DNA from: Lunularia cruciata
Taxonomy: Eukaryota; Streptophyta; Marchantiopsida; Lunulariales; Lunulariaceae
NCBI GenBank assembly: GCA_948567375.1
Contig: OX419762.1
Coordinates: forward strand, 40,901,034-40,965,033
Direction of reading: 5' to 3'
Length of the DNA: 64,000 nt
Shown here piece by piece: positions 9,877-24,700 of this stretch. The notes beneath the pieces are model-generated. The model ran no database searches. It was not told the origin of the DNA and saw only the letters and a program-made list of their open reading frames with translations. The position numbers were made by a program, and so were the translations under genes. The stretch's first letter is position 1, and each line of letters begins with the position of its first letter.

Positions 9877-12794
9877 TTTGTGAGATTCTAAAGGACTTGT
9901 GCACAAATCTTGACAAAACCTAAGTTTCACCAATTGCTCTAGAAATCATGAAACATCCTCATTTCGCGATCATCAACTGCGAGGACTGGACGATGCTACA
10001 TGCTGTTCTGGGAAACAACGGAAGAACAGCAATCTCTTTCTCTCTGAATTTGGAAACTTGAGTTCCCAAGGCTCTTCCGCTTCGAGCGATTTCATGGAAG
10101 AAATCGCTCTGTCAATCTCAGTGTGTCGCTCTTTCAAGAAGAAAATCAGAATGGTGGCCTCCCTTCAGGGTGTTTCTGCTGGATATTGTCAGTGCGTATT
10201 TCACGGACCTGTAGCATTTCAATCCCTGCTTTCTTTACTGTGCTTGCCCTTCCAGTATTCTCGGGTCGTGTTTTACAGTTACAAGGGGCTGTAAGCACAT
10301 GTTCTTGTATTTGTAAGAACATGACGCACAGGAGCGCCGAAGGAATGCCTTTCCTTTATTGGTAACCTTCGTTAGATAAAACTGAGCATCAACCTCCCTT
10401 AAACACTAAAAAGATCCTTTACGATCACAGAAATTCATTTGTCGATAAGCTCGTCTCATTTGTATATCTTCGTGGTGATTGTTTGTTTGATCTTGCATGA
10501 AGAACCAGGCTAAGTCGAAGGGGGATATTAGAAAAGCAGATCATACACCGGAAGCATCTCGTATCTAAACGAGAAGAATCTGAACGACGAGAGAGAACAT
10601 CTCTTGACAAAAAGGAGACGAGCTTAACCACCAAATCCATTGCACCGTATGTACAAGTACGATCTTCCAATAGATCGGAAATCAGATAATTTTGCAACAA
10701 ACGGAATTAAATTTCATGGCTCCGTGTAGTTGCTCTATGCTTGATTTCCAAACCTTCTTGTTGCTGAGAACCTTTCTACAGGTGTAGAGTGTACGTCAAT
10801 CATTTTGTCATTTGATGTCTATGACTTGTTAATATTAGTACGTCAAGACATTTTGTCAAAGCACAGATTGAAATAGACCTTTGAAAGAGAACTATTTAGG
10901 TACATCCAGCAAAATACCGAAGTTACACTAGAGAGAACTCAACATGGTATCCAACTTCAGACCACTCGTTGCTTTTGAAAGGAGTGGCAATGACACAATA
11001 AGTCCCAGAAATCCCTGCTTCAAGAAAGAAATCGATTACTGGTAGATTCTAATCTAGAATTTGACCTCAATCATTTGCCATGCAGCAGTAAATATTGATG
11101 CTCAAAGAGCAAGCCTTGCCCGAGTACTTGAAGGCTAATCTTGATGAGAAAAGAGTACGTAACCAATTTAGTAGTCGTGCAACGCAACGCTTACAGGACG
11201 ACCGAAAGGAGGGAAGAAACAGACAGTAGACGTAATAACCGAACGTCTACTGACTGCGACAGGTGGAAAGAACGCAAAGAAGCTACGAGCGAGCAAGGTA
11301 GAGAAGAGGACAGCAGGAGGGAGATTGATTGTCGTGAAAGCGCGAACAAGATTCTTGGATATGGATTAGTTTAGACGTGGTATCTTAAGGAGAGTCGAGA
11401 AAAGTAGAGCAGTCTCGTGGGCGATTTACACTCGACGTGCTCAACTTCAGCAACAAACGATGCTGTCGAAAATTCACGGCACTCTCATCAGCGTTGTGGC
11501 AATTCGCATGGCGCACAATATAGGATTTCATATTGTGTCGATTGAGGGACAATTGCTGATTCTGAGCAGCAAGAGTCGATTAGATATAGATGAGTTCGTT
11601 TCAGCAACTCGTAGCCCTTGAAGTGCTGCTTTTTGGGACGACGCTGAATTATCATGTGATCCGAACACACTAGTACTTGGGATACTGATTATGCGAGTGA
11701 ATACATCAAGTGTTTCTGGTGTGCAGGACGAGAAACTCTACTGCTTGCGTCTTGCTTGAGTCTTGTGGCGGACCGTAATCGTTCTCATAGGTGAAAAGTC
11801 GGTCTCTAGTAGTGTGTCGACAGGACTGTTGCTTGAAATGAACCGTCTTAGACCAAGATCGACAATGCCAAACACCGCCAACTGTCAAACGGGTTTGACG
11901 AATTCGATAGAAACGTTTTACAAGTTTGGAAAATTGATCACGACAACTCATCTCTTCAAAAGGAAACTCTTCTGTGGGTGTGGTAACACATGCGTGTGCT
12001 CTGCAGGCACTAAGTATTGGTAGTTTTTACTCGTCCAAGTTTGTGAAGGTTGCTATCAGAACTGGCTCCCATATCCTTTGTTCCTTCTCTCGCCCCGGGG
12101 GGACGGAAGTAAGGATCTCCGATGTCTCTGCCAGTCTTAGACTGGGGAAAAACATGAGGAATGGAAGGACAGATGAGAAAGTGAAAGTAGGACGTTTGAA
12201 GCATTCGCGGCAAAGTGGAGCTATCACGCCTAGCTCCACTTCCACGTTAACCAAATGCTCGTGAGTAGAATCCAAACGCATTCATGAAGATGTAGGTAGA
12301 GTCGCTTGGATTGAGCATTTTCTACAACCGTTTCACCAACCACACTGGCTACCTTGAAAAATTGTGGAGTGCCAGAGGATATGCACATGTGGACTCTTAT
12401 ATCCGGCGAGCTGCAACTCTCAGGAACGGTTTGATCTCACAACAGTACAGCCAAATTTTTCGACACTCAACTTTTTCATGAGTACTTTCCGCGCAGCTGA
12501 AATCCGGAGTCATGGCTTTCTCTTTGCAACTATACGTTGGAGAAACGAGCGAAAGAATACATCCTGTCCCAAGAAATGTTAAATCTGAGCCTGTGACGAG
12601 TGCGTCGAGGGAAATACCTGACTTTTCTCCAGAGAACCTTGAGCGGCAGCCACTGCCCGCACGAATACCTTTCTAAAATGGAAGAGCAGCACTCTAGATG
12701 CGGGTCCTGATTCACCATTCTGAATAGGCACGGGACGCTTTTAATTCCATGATCCTCTCAATTTATTCCGCCTGACTCGTCTAGAGTTTGCAAT
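9877..12794. other. Divergent intergenic region between the W-rich gene and the dynein gene
   Basis: This 2.9 kb stretch lies between two divergent genes and should hold both promoters and leaders. Frames here are short (for example 11141-11374 on + and 10425-10700 on -), with no domain and no convincing splice partners. A perfect 10-bp inverted repeat occurs at 10084-10109. I see no TATA box that I would defend for either gene. Confidence 0.5.
10084..10109. other. Perfect 10-bp inverted repeat with 6-nt loop
   Basis: GAGCGATTTC (10084-10093) is followed by ATGGAA and by the exact complement GAAATCGCTC (10100-10109). It lies about 210 bp upstream of the W-rich gene start on the minus strand. 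It could be a protein-binding palindrome in a promoter or leader, or chance. Confidence 0.5.
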
Positions 12795-15700
12795 ATGGAG
12801 CCAAACAACTCAAACAAAGAAGGGAATGATGACCTGGCCTTACCGACTAAGGCCTTGGCGGCTAGGATGTACTTGAACCAGCACCAGAGTTATTCCAAGC
12901 ACAAGAAAGCCAAAATGTCATACACACCTTCGTCCGACAGTTTGAGCACTTCTCATTTGACGAGAGCTTTTAGTATCGCTGAGAAGCCATCAACAAGTAC
13001 GAGCACCGTAAGGATAACACCTGTGTCTACAAGACGTACATCATCTGAAACTGCAGACAAAAATATGGCAACCTCCCATGGTGAACAGTTTTGTAGCCCT
13101 CGTTATGCAGTCCCGCCACTGCCGATCAGTGTAATAGATCAGCACATGCAGGATGTCCAAGAAGACTGGAAACCGGAGACACCGGGAGCTTCGATTTCAC
13201 GAGGTCGTTCTACGTCCCAACGGAAACGTCCAGATTCGTCATCAAGTAGGAAAACTACTCCCAGCAGTCATGAGAATTGGAAACGGAAGCGAGGAAAATT
13301 TGCTCTTGCGGCGAAGCAAAAAGCGCCTGATTATGAATGGATGCCATTTCTAGGTATTGTACTCTTCCAAAGAGATCGGAAGTACAGTGAAGTACTTATA
13401 ATTGTATGGGGATAGCATTCAGTCTAGTGTTTGTAAGTGAAGTTCCAACCATGGAGGTACGACTTTCTTTCCAGACGACAATGGTTACTCATCAGCTTGC
13501 AGTTTTGAGCTATATCTAGACTGGATTTGAAGAAAGACTTTCTTACCGCTGTAGTTTTGCTGAAGAGGAGCCTTCCTGAGTGTCCTTCCGTGTGTCAATT
13601 CTGCTCATAAGCTTGGATGTTCGCATTTCGTACTTCTCAGAAGAAGTACTCGGCAGGATGATGACTTCACTCGAATAAGACATCCATATGATCAGGTTGC
13701 TCAAGTGGCTCGCAAGTGCTTGACTGAAAGCGGTGTGCTCCAGTTATTATTTGCATGTCTAGATACTGTTTAGTTGGCTCGCGAAGCATCCGGGTTGTGT
13801 CGACCGTGGAAGTCCTAAATGCTGGACACAAACGCATTATAGTAGATCTGATGGTAGAAATCTGAGAAATTGAGAACACGTATGGAACTATGCTTGATCT
13901 GCACGTTCTTCACAATTCCTCTGTGGGTTCATAAATCAGTTGGAGTTTTTTTGTGCGAGGCGCTCAGGTCTACTCAAGCGTCAGCCGCAAACTATGGAAT
14001 TCATATATCTGCAGCCTCCCAGAGTTCCAAAAACGCCAGAATTTGATCCTTATGAACTGGAAATAGTGACCTACGGTCAGATAAACAGTCCATATTATTA
14101 CACTGTAAGCAGTCAAGGGGTGACATTGTTTCGAGATATGGACGCAGGTATGCACACTTCAGCACTTTAAGTTATTCTGCACGAACATTGGTTTACATCG
14201 CGTTACTGTGTACACTTCGGGTTCTAATAGGTCGTGCATGTACAGAATTCACACCCTTGGAACAGTGGGAAAGAGGGTACCTTTCCTACAAATGCATCAT
14301 CAATCTCAATGTGTTCCGTCAGGTACATAACTCATGAACTTCTCCAACGAGTTGAGAAGAATGCACTTTCACGCTTCTGGCCAAACATGTAGCACAGAAG
14401 TGCTGCGTACCATTAAGTGTTGCGTTTCCTCGTCATAAGATACTTACCTGACTTTAATCTGCAGTACAAATATTGGAAGAGCTGGAAAACTTGGAAGCAC
14501 CATGTTAGGCACAAGAAGAAGAAGATCTCAGTGGAACAACTGCTGAAGCTACTCTTTACTTGCAACGTCATATTTGCAACTGTTCTTCTGCAGATCCGAA
14601 TGGTAAGAAGCAGACCCTTTTAAAAGAATTAGAACCTCATAAATAAGGCTGTACTGCGCAGATTTGAAGGTATTTTTGCTCAAGATCTGGTTACTAAATT
14701 CTTGATTCTTACTTTTTCTCCTAGTTTTGAATTACTTTCAGTATTTTCTGCAGATGTGCGTCGATTTGTGGACAGTGAGATTCCTCCAACTTGACACGGG
14801 TGAGTTGTATACCCTGGATAAGTTCATGGCCGCTCAGGAAAGCAGAAGAATGGAGAATGCCAAGATTTTCTTGGAGGTAAATTTGCTTGATTGGAAACCA
14901 TGGCAATTGTATTGGCAAAGAAAGTGAATATAGGAAAACAAAAGTAGCGTGTAACTGCTTTCTCTTCCTTTCCTGATTTCAGTTTTGGAATGTTTTTCAG
15001 TTATGCACGATCTTGATTGGTTCTTTAGGGTCTGTAAGAGTCTTCAGTCTTCCTTTTATTAAAACATACGCGCACCAGTTTCTTTGCAGACTTTGAGCTT
15101 TGTCGTCTTCTTGTCGAATCCTAATGCCCCTCATTGAATTTCATTTATACCTTCAACCTGCAAGTCATTTCTTTAAACTCCATCTGTAGCACCTGACAAT
15201 ACCTTGAGCCCACTGTTTCAACATGGACGGATATTCGTGTGTCATCTCATCCTTTCATCCTAAGTGATTAATTTTGACTTCTTGAGATTTCATTGTATAT
15301 TCCCCTACCCTATACATCTGGACTGCTGTTTCACTGGACGTCGTTGGTATAACTACTGCAGGTTGAATGTGAGCCAGTAGACTCTCAACACTTTAATATC
15401 TTTTTCAGTTGGATTGGTTTTGATTCTCTGTCGACTTGTGAGGCAGTTGACGTTCCACTTGAGGCCTTCAAGCTGTTGTTGTTTTTCTTCACAGGAATGT
15501 ACCTTTTCCCTATTCTATCACTGATTATCGTTATCCCTCGTATATCATATCACATTTTTGGATCTAACTCCTGCACTCTGCTGTGATTTAGCTTTCCAAT
15601 AGCTCTACCTCTCTTTGACCATTTTTCTGGTGCATTCTGAATGCGGTCATCCAGTTGACAAATGGGGCAGTTGAAGCTCTACGCGAGGCCTGTATCAGAG

Positions 15701-18700
15701 CTTTGGCTAAGCTGGAGGAGGATTTGTTGGGACGCCGCAAAGACGAACCACAAGATGATGCAAAGAAGGAAGCTATCAATAGTGAGAATGGAAAAGAAAC
15801 AACTAAAAGGGGGAAGTTCTCAGGCGTAGCTGCCAGGTGGAAGGCTCAAAAAGAAAGAGATTCGGAAGAGAAAGAATCTCAAGAACGCTACAGATACTTG
15901 ATTGCAGCTGCCAAAAGGTCTGAGCAATGTCGGCTACAAAATTGTGTGAGGCTCACTGATTACCTCATCTCTGATGCTCTCAGGGAAGTCCTCTCGAGCA
16001 CTTTCAGAGACCTTCTACATCGTGTAGCTCATAGACCTGCTCCACCTCCAGAAACGCGATTATCTATAAAGCCAGCACCTGAATCTGAAGAAAAGAAAAC
16101 TCCCTCCTCAGAGGAGAAAGAGAAAGAAAAGGAGGATGAGAAGAGGAGGGCAAGTAAAAGAGCTTCAATGTCGAGACGTTTGACTGTTGGCGAAAAGACA
16201 ACGTCAACTATGCTGATGAAAAGTGAGACAGAGGAAAAGCTTGCTCGCGCTCAAGTATTCGAGCTAGACCTTTCAATGGTTGACGACCACCTGGTGCTAC
16301 TGCCGTCTTTCTCAGAATTCGAGAAAAATGTATGTCTGTGTCTATGTCTTTACTTGAAAGTGTCCAGAAAGTACCCGTCTGCTCTAAGCAGCTACCTCTC
16401 TCCTCTTCTGGTGACCATTATGTTCATGGGGGTTCGAGTCCAGACTTGGAAAACAGTCATTTATGAAATCTCAGTATTTGGTATAAGTTCCCATTCTTAA
16501 CCTAACAATTATCCTATGCTAACCTGCCCTTATTACTATGCTTGTGCCAAAGCTGTAATGGGAGTGGAACAGTTAGAGGTCACGACCGTCGCTGTCGCCC
16601 TCACCACGGTCTTTCTGTTCTATAGGTTGAAACTACCAACCTAGGTATTTGAGGCCCATGTAAAGCTGGTAACAGATCAAGGATGCACGGTTGCTGAGGC
16701 TAAATTTAGAACTCCATGTTGCGTTATGAACGTTTTACAGATATCTACCAATTCATGATATTTCTTGATGAATATTATTTTACAGTAGGATCAAAGAATG
16801 ATTCACAGAAACAGAAACTTGTGAGAAACAGGTGAGGATATTGAGTTGGCTTTGTTTCTCTGCTCTTGGTGCCCTATAGGTGCCTTGTGAACACGCTTAA
16901 ACTACAGAAGAGTTCTCTTCTCATGTGCTATTCTCCTCTGTTATTTCTTAGCTAAATTACTTTTCCGTGTAACTTGCACGGTTCATCAGCTTTTTCTGAG
17001 CTTGTCGTCGTAAAGCTGTGGCATGTGATGAACTGCAAGTATATTAACCTAGCTGCGTAGCTTGATCACTCCTGTAGTTAGATTGTGGTTCTGTGGCCTT
17101 GTTGAAATCATCTAGATGTTAAACCTTTCAAATTTTATTCATTTGCTCGATAAGTGTTGATCTTTACGTTCATGTGAAGAGGCAGATCTTCTATCAATTT
17201 GTATTCATATGTCTAGAATTTATTTATATATATTTATATGTCATATGTCATTTATATGTGCATGCTTACAGTAGTTGATTAACCTTTTGGGACTGACCAT
17301 TCCACAGTACCTATTGCACTTGTCCAACTCTTAGATTGAGATCTGGACCAAAGGGATGATGGATGTCATACGATCTCTTAGAAGACTCCTCTATCATCCA
17401 GTGTTAGATGGAGTGGTAGACAAAGGAGATGGAGGGATTGAAAATCTTGCAACCTATCTAGATCTGATTGGAGAAGCTCAATTTGGGGGACTCATCGCTT
17501 CAATCAAAGTCTCTATCTCACTTGCTTACAAGGTACACCGACTGTCCACATATTATATGCACAAACATCCTGTTCTCTGCCAGTCAGTAAAGTACTAAAT
17601 GAATTGCTGGACAATATTTGTTTCCATGTTTCTTTTGTCCTTTAATCCCAACAAACATTAATGGAAACAAGAGCTCCATTACCTCTCTATTGATTAAACC
17701 AACAAAGAGGTTCATCGAATCAGATTCAGGGACATTTGGATCTTTCAGTTGATGCTTGTTAGTTTGAACTGTACCCAAATGTTTTCAAGAATTAAAGTGA
17801 TTACTCACTGCTCATTCGTCGATTTATAGGACGCAGACAAGAATAAGGTTACGTTTAAGCCCTACGTGGATACTGCTATCAAGAGCAAATTCATCACCAA
17901 GCAAACTATGCGAGATGAGGTCAGTACTATCCATCTTTTTAGATGTCAGTGTGTCTGCCTTGAACATGAACTGGCTCCGATGGTTGACACAAACGCTTCC
18001 TGTCTTGCATTGTTCATCCTTCGAAATACTATCACAGCGAGATGGAAACAACCAAGTGATTATAGAGAGAGAATCATTGAGAAGGACAGATAGGGATATT
18101 TAATAATTATCACTGAATGAAAATTGCCAACCGTGTTGAAGGTAAGTAAAGCATGCTTTGTAACCTATATGCTAAAACTCAAAGCAGCAGGTTATGAACT
18201 TTTGATTTGGATAATTTTAGCCTAGTCCTGATTCGGGAACTATATCGAAGGAGTCCGGGAGCCTTGTCAATTCTTCGTTGCTGTCCGTAGTTAGTTCTTT
18301 TTATGTCAAGAATGTCTGTCTGTGGTTCTCAGTATAAAGCTCAGTTGCAGTATGCATAAAGAACTTGTATAATCTCTGGCAGAAATGCACTGGCTGTTGC
18401 TTCTATGTTTTCCAGATTACGGACCATATAAGAGATCTTGAGATGTTTAAGAATGACATTGTTCGCTACAGAACCGAGATTCAGGAAATAGAGGCTGCAC
18501 CAAACAGTGCTGACATTGTACGAGTCTTTCTCTCTGCTTTGTCCCGCCAAACGAGCAAGCCTGTACATCTAGCTCCTGCCCTTGCGCTAGAAAATCAACA
18601 TTATTGAGAGTCCTTTCAGTATCAAGAATATAAAGAAATTGTCTGTGCTTAGATGTTGGGGGAAACAGTAAGTAAATAAGCTGACTAGCTGGTTTGTGTT

Positions 18701-21700
18701 TCTTTTTAACAGGGAATACTACATATCAACTACGTAAAGTTGAAGGAAACTCTTTTACCCTTCCCTCGACAAGCACTGCAGAACATATATCAGCTACTTC
18801 CACAACTTGCAAATGAGCATTACACGGTATGATACAGGTCATGATACATCTAGTTGCTGCAACGTGTCATTATTTTGCATTGCACTGTAGCAGAAGAACC
18901 TTTGAATCTGTTGCTATATCACCTGAAACCGTTTGTGGGTAGCTAGATACAGTTAGCCGCCCCATACCCGTGTTCTCGGGGCGGCCCGTTGTCGTAATTC
19001 TCTGTTCCCCTTCCCCGATGTTATCCATGGCTGGTTGTGTTCATGTGTTTATCTACCCTTGTGTCGTACTTTTTGACCACGGTGACAATCAGGGAGTGTA
19101 TTCTTGAGGGTGGGGTCAATACTTAATTATAGTTGATAATACCGTACAATATATTCAAGTGTCCTAAAGGAGAATTTCGTGTTCATGGGATCCACGAGTA
19201 TCATGGTTCCTCAGTTCACCTAGATATCTGCACACGGAGACCTGCTAGGAAATTTGATGCCAAGCATTCTTCTGTCACGGTTTTACGGCGTGCAAACAAT
19301 ATAGCCAAAAGACTGGATGCACGATGCGCAGCGTCTGAAAGACCAGGATGGATGAATTTAGGTGTTCATCAATGAAATACATGCTGCTGAGAAGAAAATG
19401 GCGGTCAAGCCAAAAACAGTGGAAGAATTTGTAGACATTGCCAATTTTGCGGAGGTGTATTAAGATCTCCACCCTATTGAGCTCAAGTCTGAAAGTTTTC
19501 TTGATTGCTACTGGGTATTGCTCAAGCTCAGATAAATATGGTGGTTTTAATCTCAATACGTATAGACAGCTTCAAGCACAAGTTGGATAGATTCAAGTAC
19601 TACTAAGCAGGACGAGACGTCGTGTTCACCATATACGTTCAAGTAGGATTGTGTATGGTACAGACAAGATTTGACCTTGCTCAACTCTTTAACATAAAAC
19701 TCGCATTGCAGGCATTCCATGCCAAGCTAGATAAACTTGAATTTGAGTTTGACCTTATTCACGAGCATTATGCCTTGATGAAAGACCACAACATCCCTGT
19801 TCCCGACCTTGAGTATGCGTCCTATTTGATGATGAGCAACGACTTTCAAGCCTGTAAAGAAGCCATGGAGACTGCTGAGGAGACCAAAGGTGAGAACATT
19901 AAGAAGTTCAGCTCCGACTTGGCAATAGAAGTTGACAAGCTGCGAAAGGATGTCATCACAATACGAGAAGCCGCACAAACGCCCATGACTATCAGTCCAG
20001 GTACAACAATTGTCATTTCTCTACTGAAGGAGTATCGTCTATGATTGTCCCATTGGTAAATTCGACTAAGAAGCCTTCTTTCTTCGGGTTGGTGATCACA
20101 AGGGGAATATCCTCAGCGTCATATTTCTGGATTTGAACTCTTTCCCACTGAAAGGAGTACTCTTTTACCTTTGCGCTAGGAATTCTTAGTCGGTTGTTTT
20201 TCTCGGTAGTCATTCAACCCAACACTCGTCCATACACAGATGTTGAGCAAGAAGTAGTGCTGGCATACATGTCTGAGCTAAATCAAGATGTGATAGTCCA
20301 GAAGGCTGCAGCACAACGTATAGTAATGTACCAAAAGCTGTTTCAAGTAAGTATCACGTGACCAGCAAAAACGATGTCTTATTGTAATATTAACTCGTGC
20401 GACTTACCTGCGAACTGATTCTCTAGATTCTTTTCCAGGTTGCCCTGGCAAAGAGATTGATGCTTGAACTTTAAGCTTAGCATCAAGCATTCATTTGAAC
20501 ACAGTTTATTTTTTGGAAGTTAGGGAGTAAGGGAGAGAATTTTCTCAATAGACTAGGTCTTTTGGTTAACCGCTCCATTTGGTCTTCATATTGTCCGTTG
20601 GAATGTTAACGCTCATGCAATGTATGAGCTTATCAACTCCGCATTGCGTAGATTTCCATGTGCTTGATAATATCCCTAATTGCTTGGACTTGCCTGCGGT
20701 TAGTTGCTTAGATTTTCATGTGGCTAATTGCGTGGCTCTGCCCTCAGTGGGTGTGGATTTCCCCGTTCTGCTAAGGCTTCTGCTCTCATTTGAAATATAC
20801 TAGGTCCTAGTTCTAATTCCAGTCTATTGTTCAAATCATGGGCTTTAAGCTTTTCCTCATCTTTGAGTAGTCCTACTCGAGTTATTCTACTCGTTATTCT
20901 CACTACTTTTCTGTCTCTTGCTCTTGCTAGCGTCTGTGAGTGACCGTGGTAGTTTACCGAATCATTTCATATTATCATCGTACCGTTCTCTAGATAGCCT
21001 TTTGTTCGAGAAACTTGATACTTAACCTAGACCTGTCTTTAGAGGTACCGAAGAGGTAGCCTTTTGATTTGACTGTACTGTTTGTAAAAGGTTGATGAGT
21101 CACGGTTTGATGACCTGATTCAAGCAGCGGAAGAAGTGGATCTCCGGTTTTCTTTATGGCTGGGTTTGAAAGAATTAACTGAAAAGTCGGGTGCATGGAT
21201 AGCGACTCATTTTGAAAGTCTTGACACGCAAGAAGTTGAAGAAGTAGTAAACAAGTAAGTTGAGGTTCTAAGAGTTATTGTCATTGTTTAAAGTTTTACG
21301 CCAGCAAGAGATTCCCACTGCCAAGATAGCAGCTTGCTAATTTATAGAGCTTGTCTGGACGAGCCGAGTCTAGTTTTACGCCATTGTAACTGCCAAGACA
21401 GTAGCCTGGTAAGTCATAGAACTGGATCTTTTCTGAATCTTACCTTCATGTTACTTCACAGATATGCCAAGCTCACAGTCAAGCTGGAAAGAGGGATACT
21501 GCCTAACCCGGTGGTACAGAAGCTCAAAAAGATGGTTGACGAATTACGATTATCAGTTCCCGTGATGCAAAACATGAGGAACAAATGTCTTAGAGATAGG
21601 CACTGGAAGAAGATCGAATTAGTAATCAACCATAAGGTAAGAAGTTCTCTACTAATTCACTTTTTTTTTTATGAAAGCAAAGGTTTCCGGTTATGATCTT

Positions 21701-24700
21701 ACTCTCCCTACCTCCATTTATGATTGCTGGTCTGGAAGGTGGAAGCTTACCTTATTAGTCTTCATAACCTGGTCGTTTTGTAGATCGAAAGGAATGCTCA
21801 GTTCACTCTAGGAAGGTTGATCGAGTACAACGTGATGGAGTATAAAGCAGAAATCGCCAATCTTTCAAATGAAGCAACACAAGAAGCAGCCTTGGAAGAT
21901 CTCATGGACGGTGTGAAGCAAAAGGTACCAGTATCCTTTACTTGGTCAAAACTTTACAATTAGCAAATCTCGGATCCAGCGAGAGATTTGTTCGGTGTGG
22001 AGGAGACCGGCCGCCCTTGATAACATAGCCCTGCGACTGCGATATGAGTACGTATCAGTTTTACTTCTAAGGATGATAAGTGAAGAAATTGGGAGAGTGG
22101 ATAAGCGACACATATAGAGGGAGGAAAAAGAATACACAGTCAGGGGGTTTCAAGTCAAAGAGAAGGTTTAGACGAGGGTGAGTTTCACGGAATTGTGTGG
22201 AACATAACACAAGGCACGACTGCTTCCTGAAAGCAGATGGCCTACCCCAAAGTATTTATGATTTAAGCACTCGGTTCTTGTGATCGTGTAAGCACCTAGG
22301 GTTTGATGTTTGATGTCTGTTTGATGTCTGTTAGACTAGTGTGAATGCAACTAGATATGTAATGAGACATTTCGTAATCTGATATTTCAGATTACTATTC
22401 ACACTATAGAACTAGATTAAATCCTCACAGAGAATCGAAAGGACTTGACCCTTGTGAAGGGTTTTTACCCCGTCACTTCGTGATCTTTGGCTCACCTCTC
22501 TTCCGAGCGTTATAGCCCTTGGCAGTGTGTCTTTTGGCATAATTTGAATTCAAACATTGCTACTCTAAGTTTTTCTTAAAACAGACAGTCAAGTGAACAT
22601 CCTATCTACTTGTGCATATTCTCTCATGGTATCAGAGCATTAAAATACTGAAATTTCAAAACTTGGATGATCAATTCTGTAATTGATTACTCAAATTTGC
22701 TGGGGACGCCTTAGCATAAAATTTTCAATTCTACTTCCGGAGACCCATCCAATTTTGCGATATTTCACTCAATTAACTCGAGATTGAATTCAATGCATTC
22801 TGAAGGGTGATTCATTCCTCTTCTCTAGAATTTTGGAGTAAGTCTCCATTCCTCTCTGAATCAAACTGCTTTTATTCCTCTGAAGTCTCTGATTTCTCTT
22901 TTTTCAAATATTCTACATTATGGCTATCAGTACCCCTACTCCTCGCATTTGATTGGATTTAACATTAGTGAAATTTAATGGCAAATACTTCCATTCTTGG
23001 AAGCATTGCTTTCACTCAAACTGAAGGCATCGATGGTGTTCAATATTGCTAATGGGATTGAACGGAGAGCTATCAGTACACCTACTCCTCGCATTCGATT
23101 GAATTTAACATTAGTGAAATTTAATGGCAAATACTTCCATTCTTGGAAGCATTGCTTTCCACTCAAACTGAAGGCATCGATGGTGTCTAATATTGCTAAT
23201 GGGATTGAACGGAGACCTGCCACTCCAACTCATCAAGCTGCCTGGGATCATCAAACATTGTAGCACTTGATGCTATTAATTAAGCAATGATTCCAAAATA
23301 TGTCAGTGCAATAAGCAGACATACATTAGCCAATGCAGTATGGACTGATTTGACTACCATGTATGAAGGAACTGATGATGTTACAGTTATGTATTTACTT
23401 GACACCCTCACAACCATAAAGATGAGAGGGTGACAGTGTTAGACGACATATATCAAACTTTCGAGACATTTTAACTCAATTATCTGCTGCCAGCAATCCA
23501 GTTAATGATCAACAGTCAAAGCTTCATTTGAGGAGGTCCATGCCTACAAATTATAAGACTTTTCTACAGTCTTTACGCAGCCAGCAGAATTTGAAACTCT
23601 CTGATGTTATTGCTTGTCTTCTTCAAAAAGAAATAAGTATGAAACATGAAGGCCTTGTAGAGCAAACAATTGCCCTTGCAATTACTCAAGGCACCAAGAC
23701 CTTTTCAAGATATGAAGGCAAAAGCAAAGGCAAATTTCAAGGATTTCCTGGTCAGAATAATTTGTCCAAATTTTCTGGGAGTCCTTCTACCGACAGTGAA
23801 TTTTAAAATTCCAGACCTGCTATCATTTGTCATTACTGTTCTAAGAAATGACATCACATCAAATACTGCAGAAAACTTATTGCTGATGAAACGAAAAAAT
23901 ATTCAAACTATCTGATCAGTATCAATCAAACAGTACTATTGCACATCTTTCACTGTATAATGTTGATGTTACTCATTCATTTATCAAAGACAATTGATGG
24001 TATGTCGATACAACAGCTTCTCAGCATATGACACATCAAAGAACTTGCTTATTGATGTATGAACAATATTTACCACCCAGACAAGTCTATTTAGCTGCTG
24101 GTTCTACATCAACATTTTTGGTCAGGGAACTGTTTCACTTAAGCTAGCCTCTTCAGGGGATCAATATACTTTCAAAGATGTTCTTTATATTCCATTACTC
24201 AGCAAGAATCTGTATTCTGCATTACAATTGAGTAACTCATATGGAACCTTTGCTTTAAAAGACAATAACAGTATTTTACATGATGACCAGCAACACCTGA
24301 TAGCATCATGTCTAAGACTAGACAATTTTTGGCTTCGGGAAGAGTCAATTCCAGCTTCCCAAGCTGCTCCAGCTTCTACATAGAGCAATGCTACTTCTGC
24401 TTCGACTGACATCAATTCTTTATGGCATCGTTGCTTGGGACATATCAGCCAAGATAGTATGTTACTCTTAAAGAACAAAGAGTTGGTTGATGGGATGGAT
24501 AAGATTCATCCTACATCACTTCCAGTTTGCCCATCTTGCCTTCAAGGCAAACAAACTAGAATTCCATTTCCTCAAGAAGGAGGAGCAAGAGCAACAATAC
24601 CATTGGGCCTAATACATTCTGATGCTTGTGATCATGTTTCTTCTGCTACTTGTATATACTGGTTATAGATACTTTGTGACATTTATTGATGACTTGTATT

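Noticed and set aside
11141-11374. 77-codon charged frame
   Set aside because: Arg/Glu/Ser low complexity, no domain and no splice partner; composition explains it.
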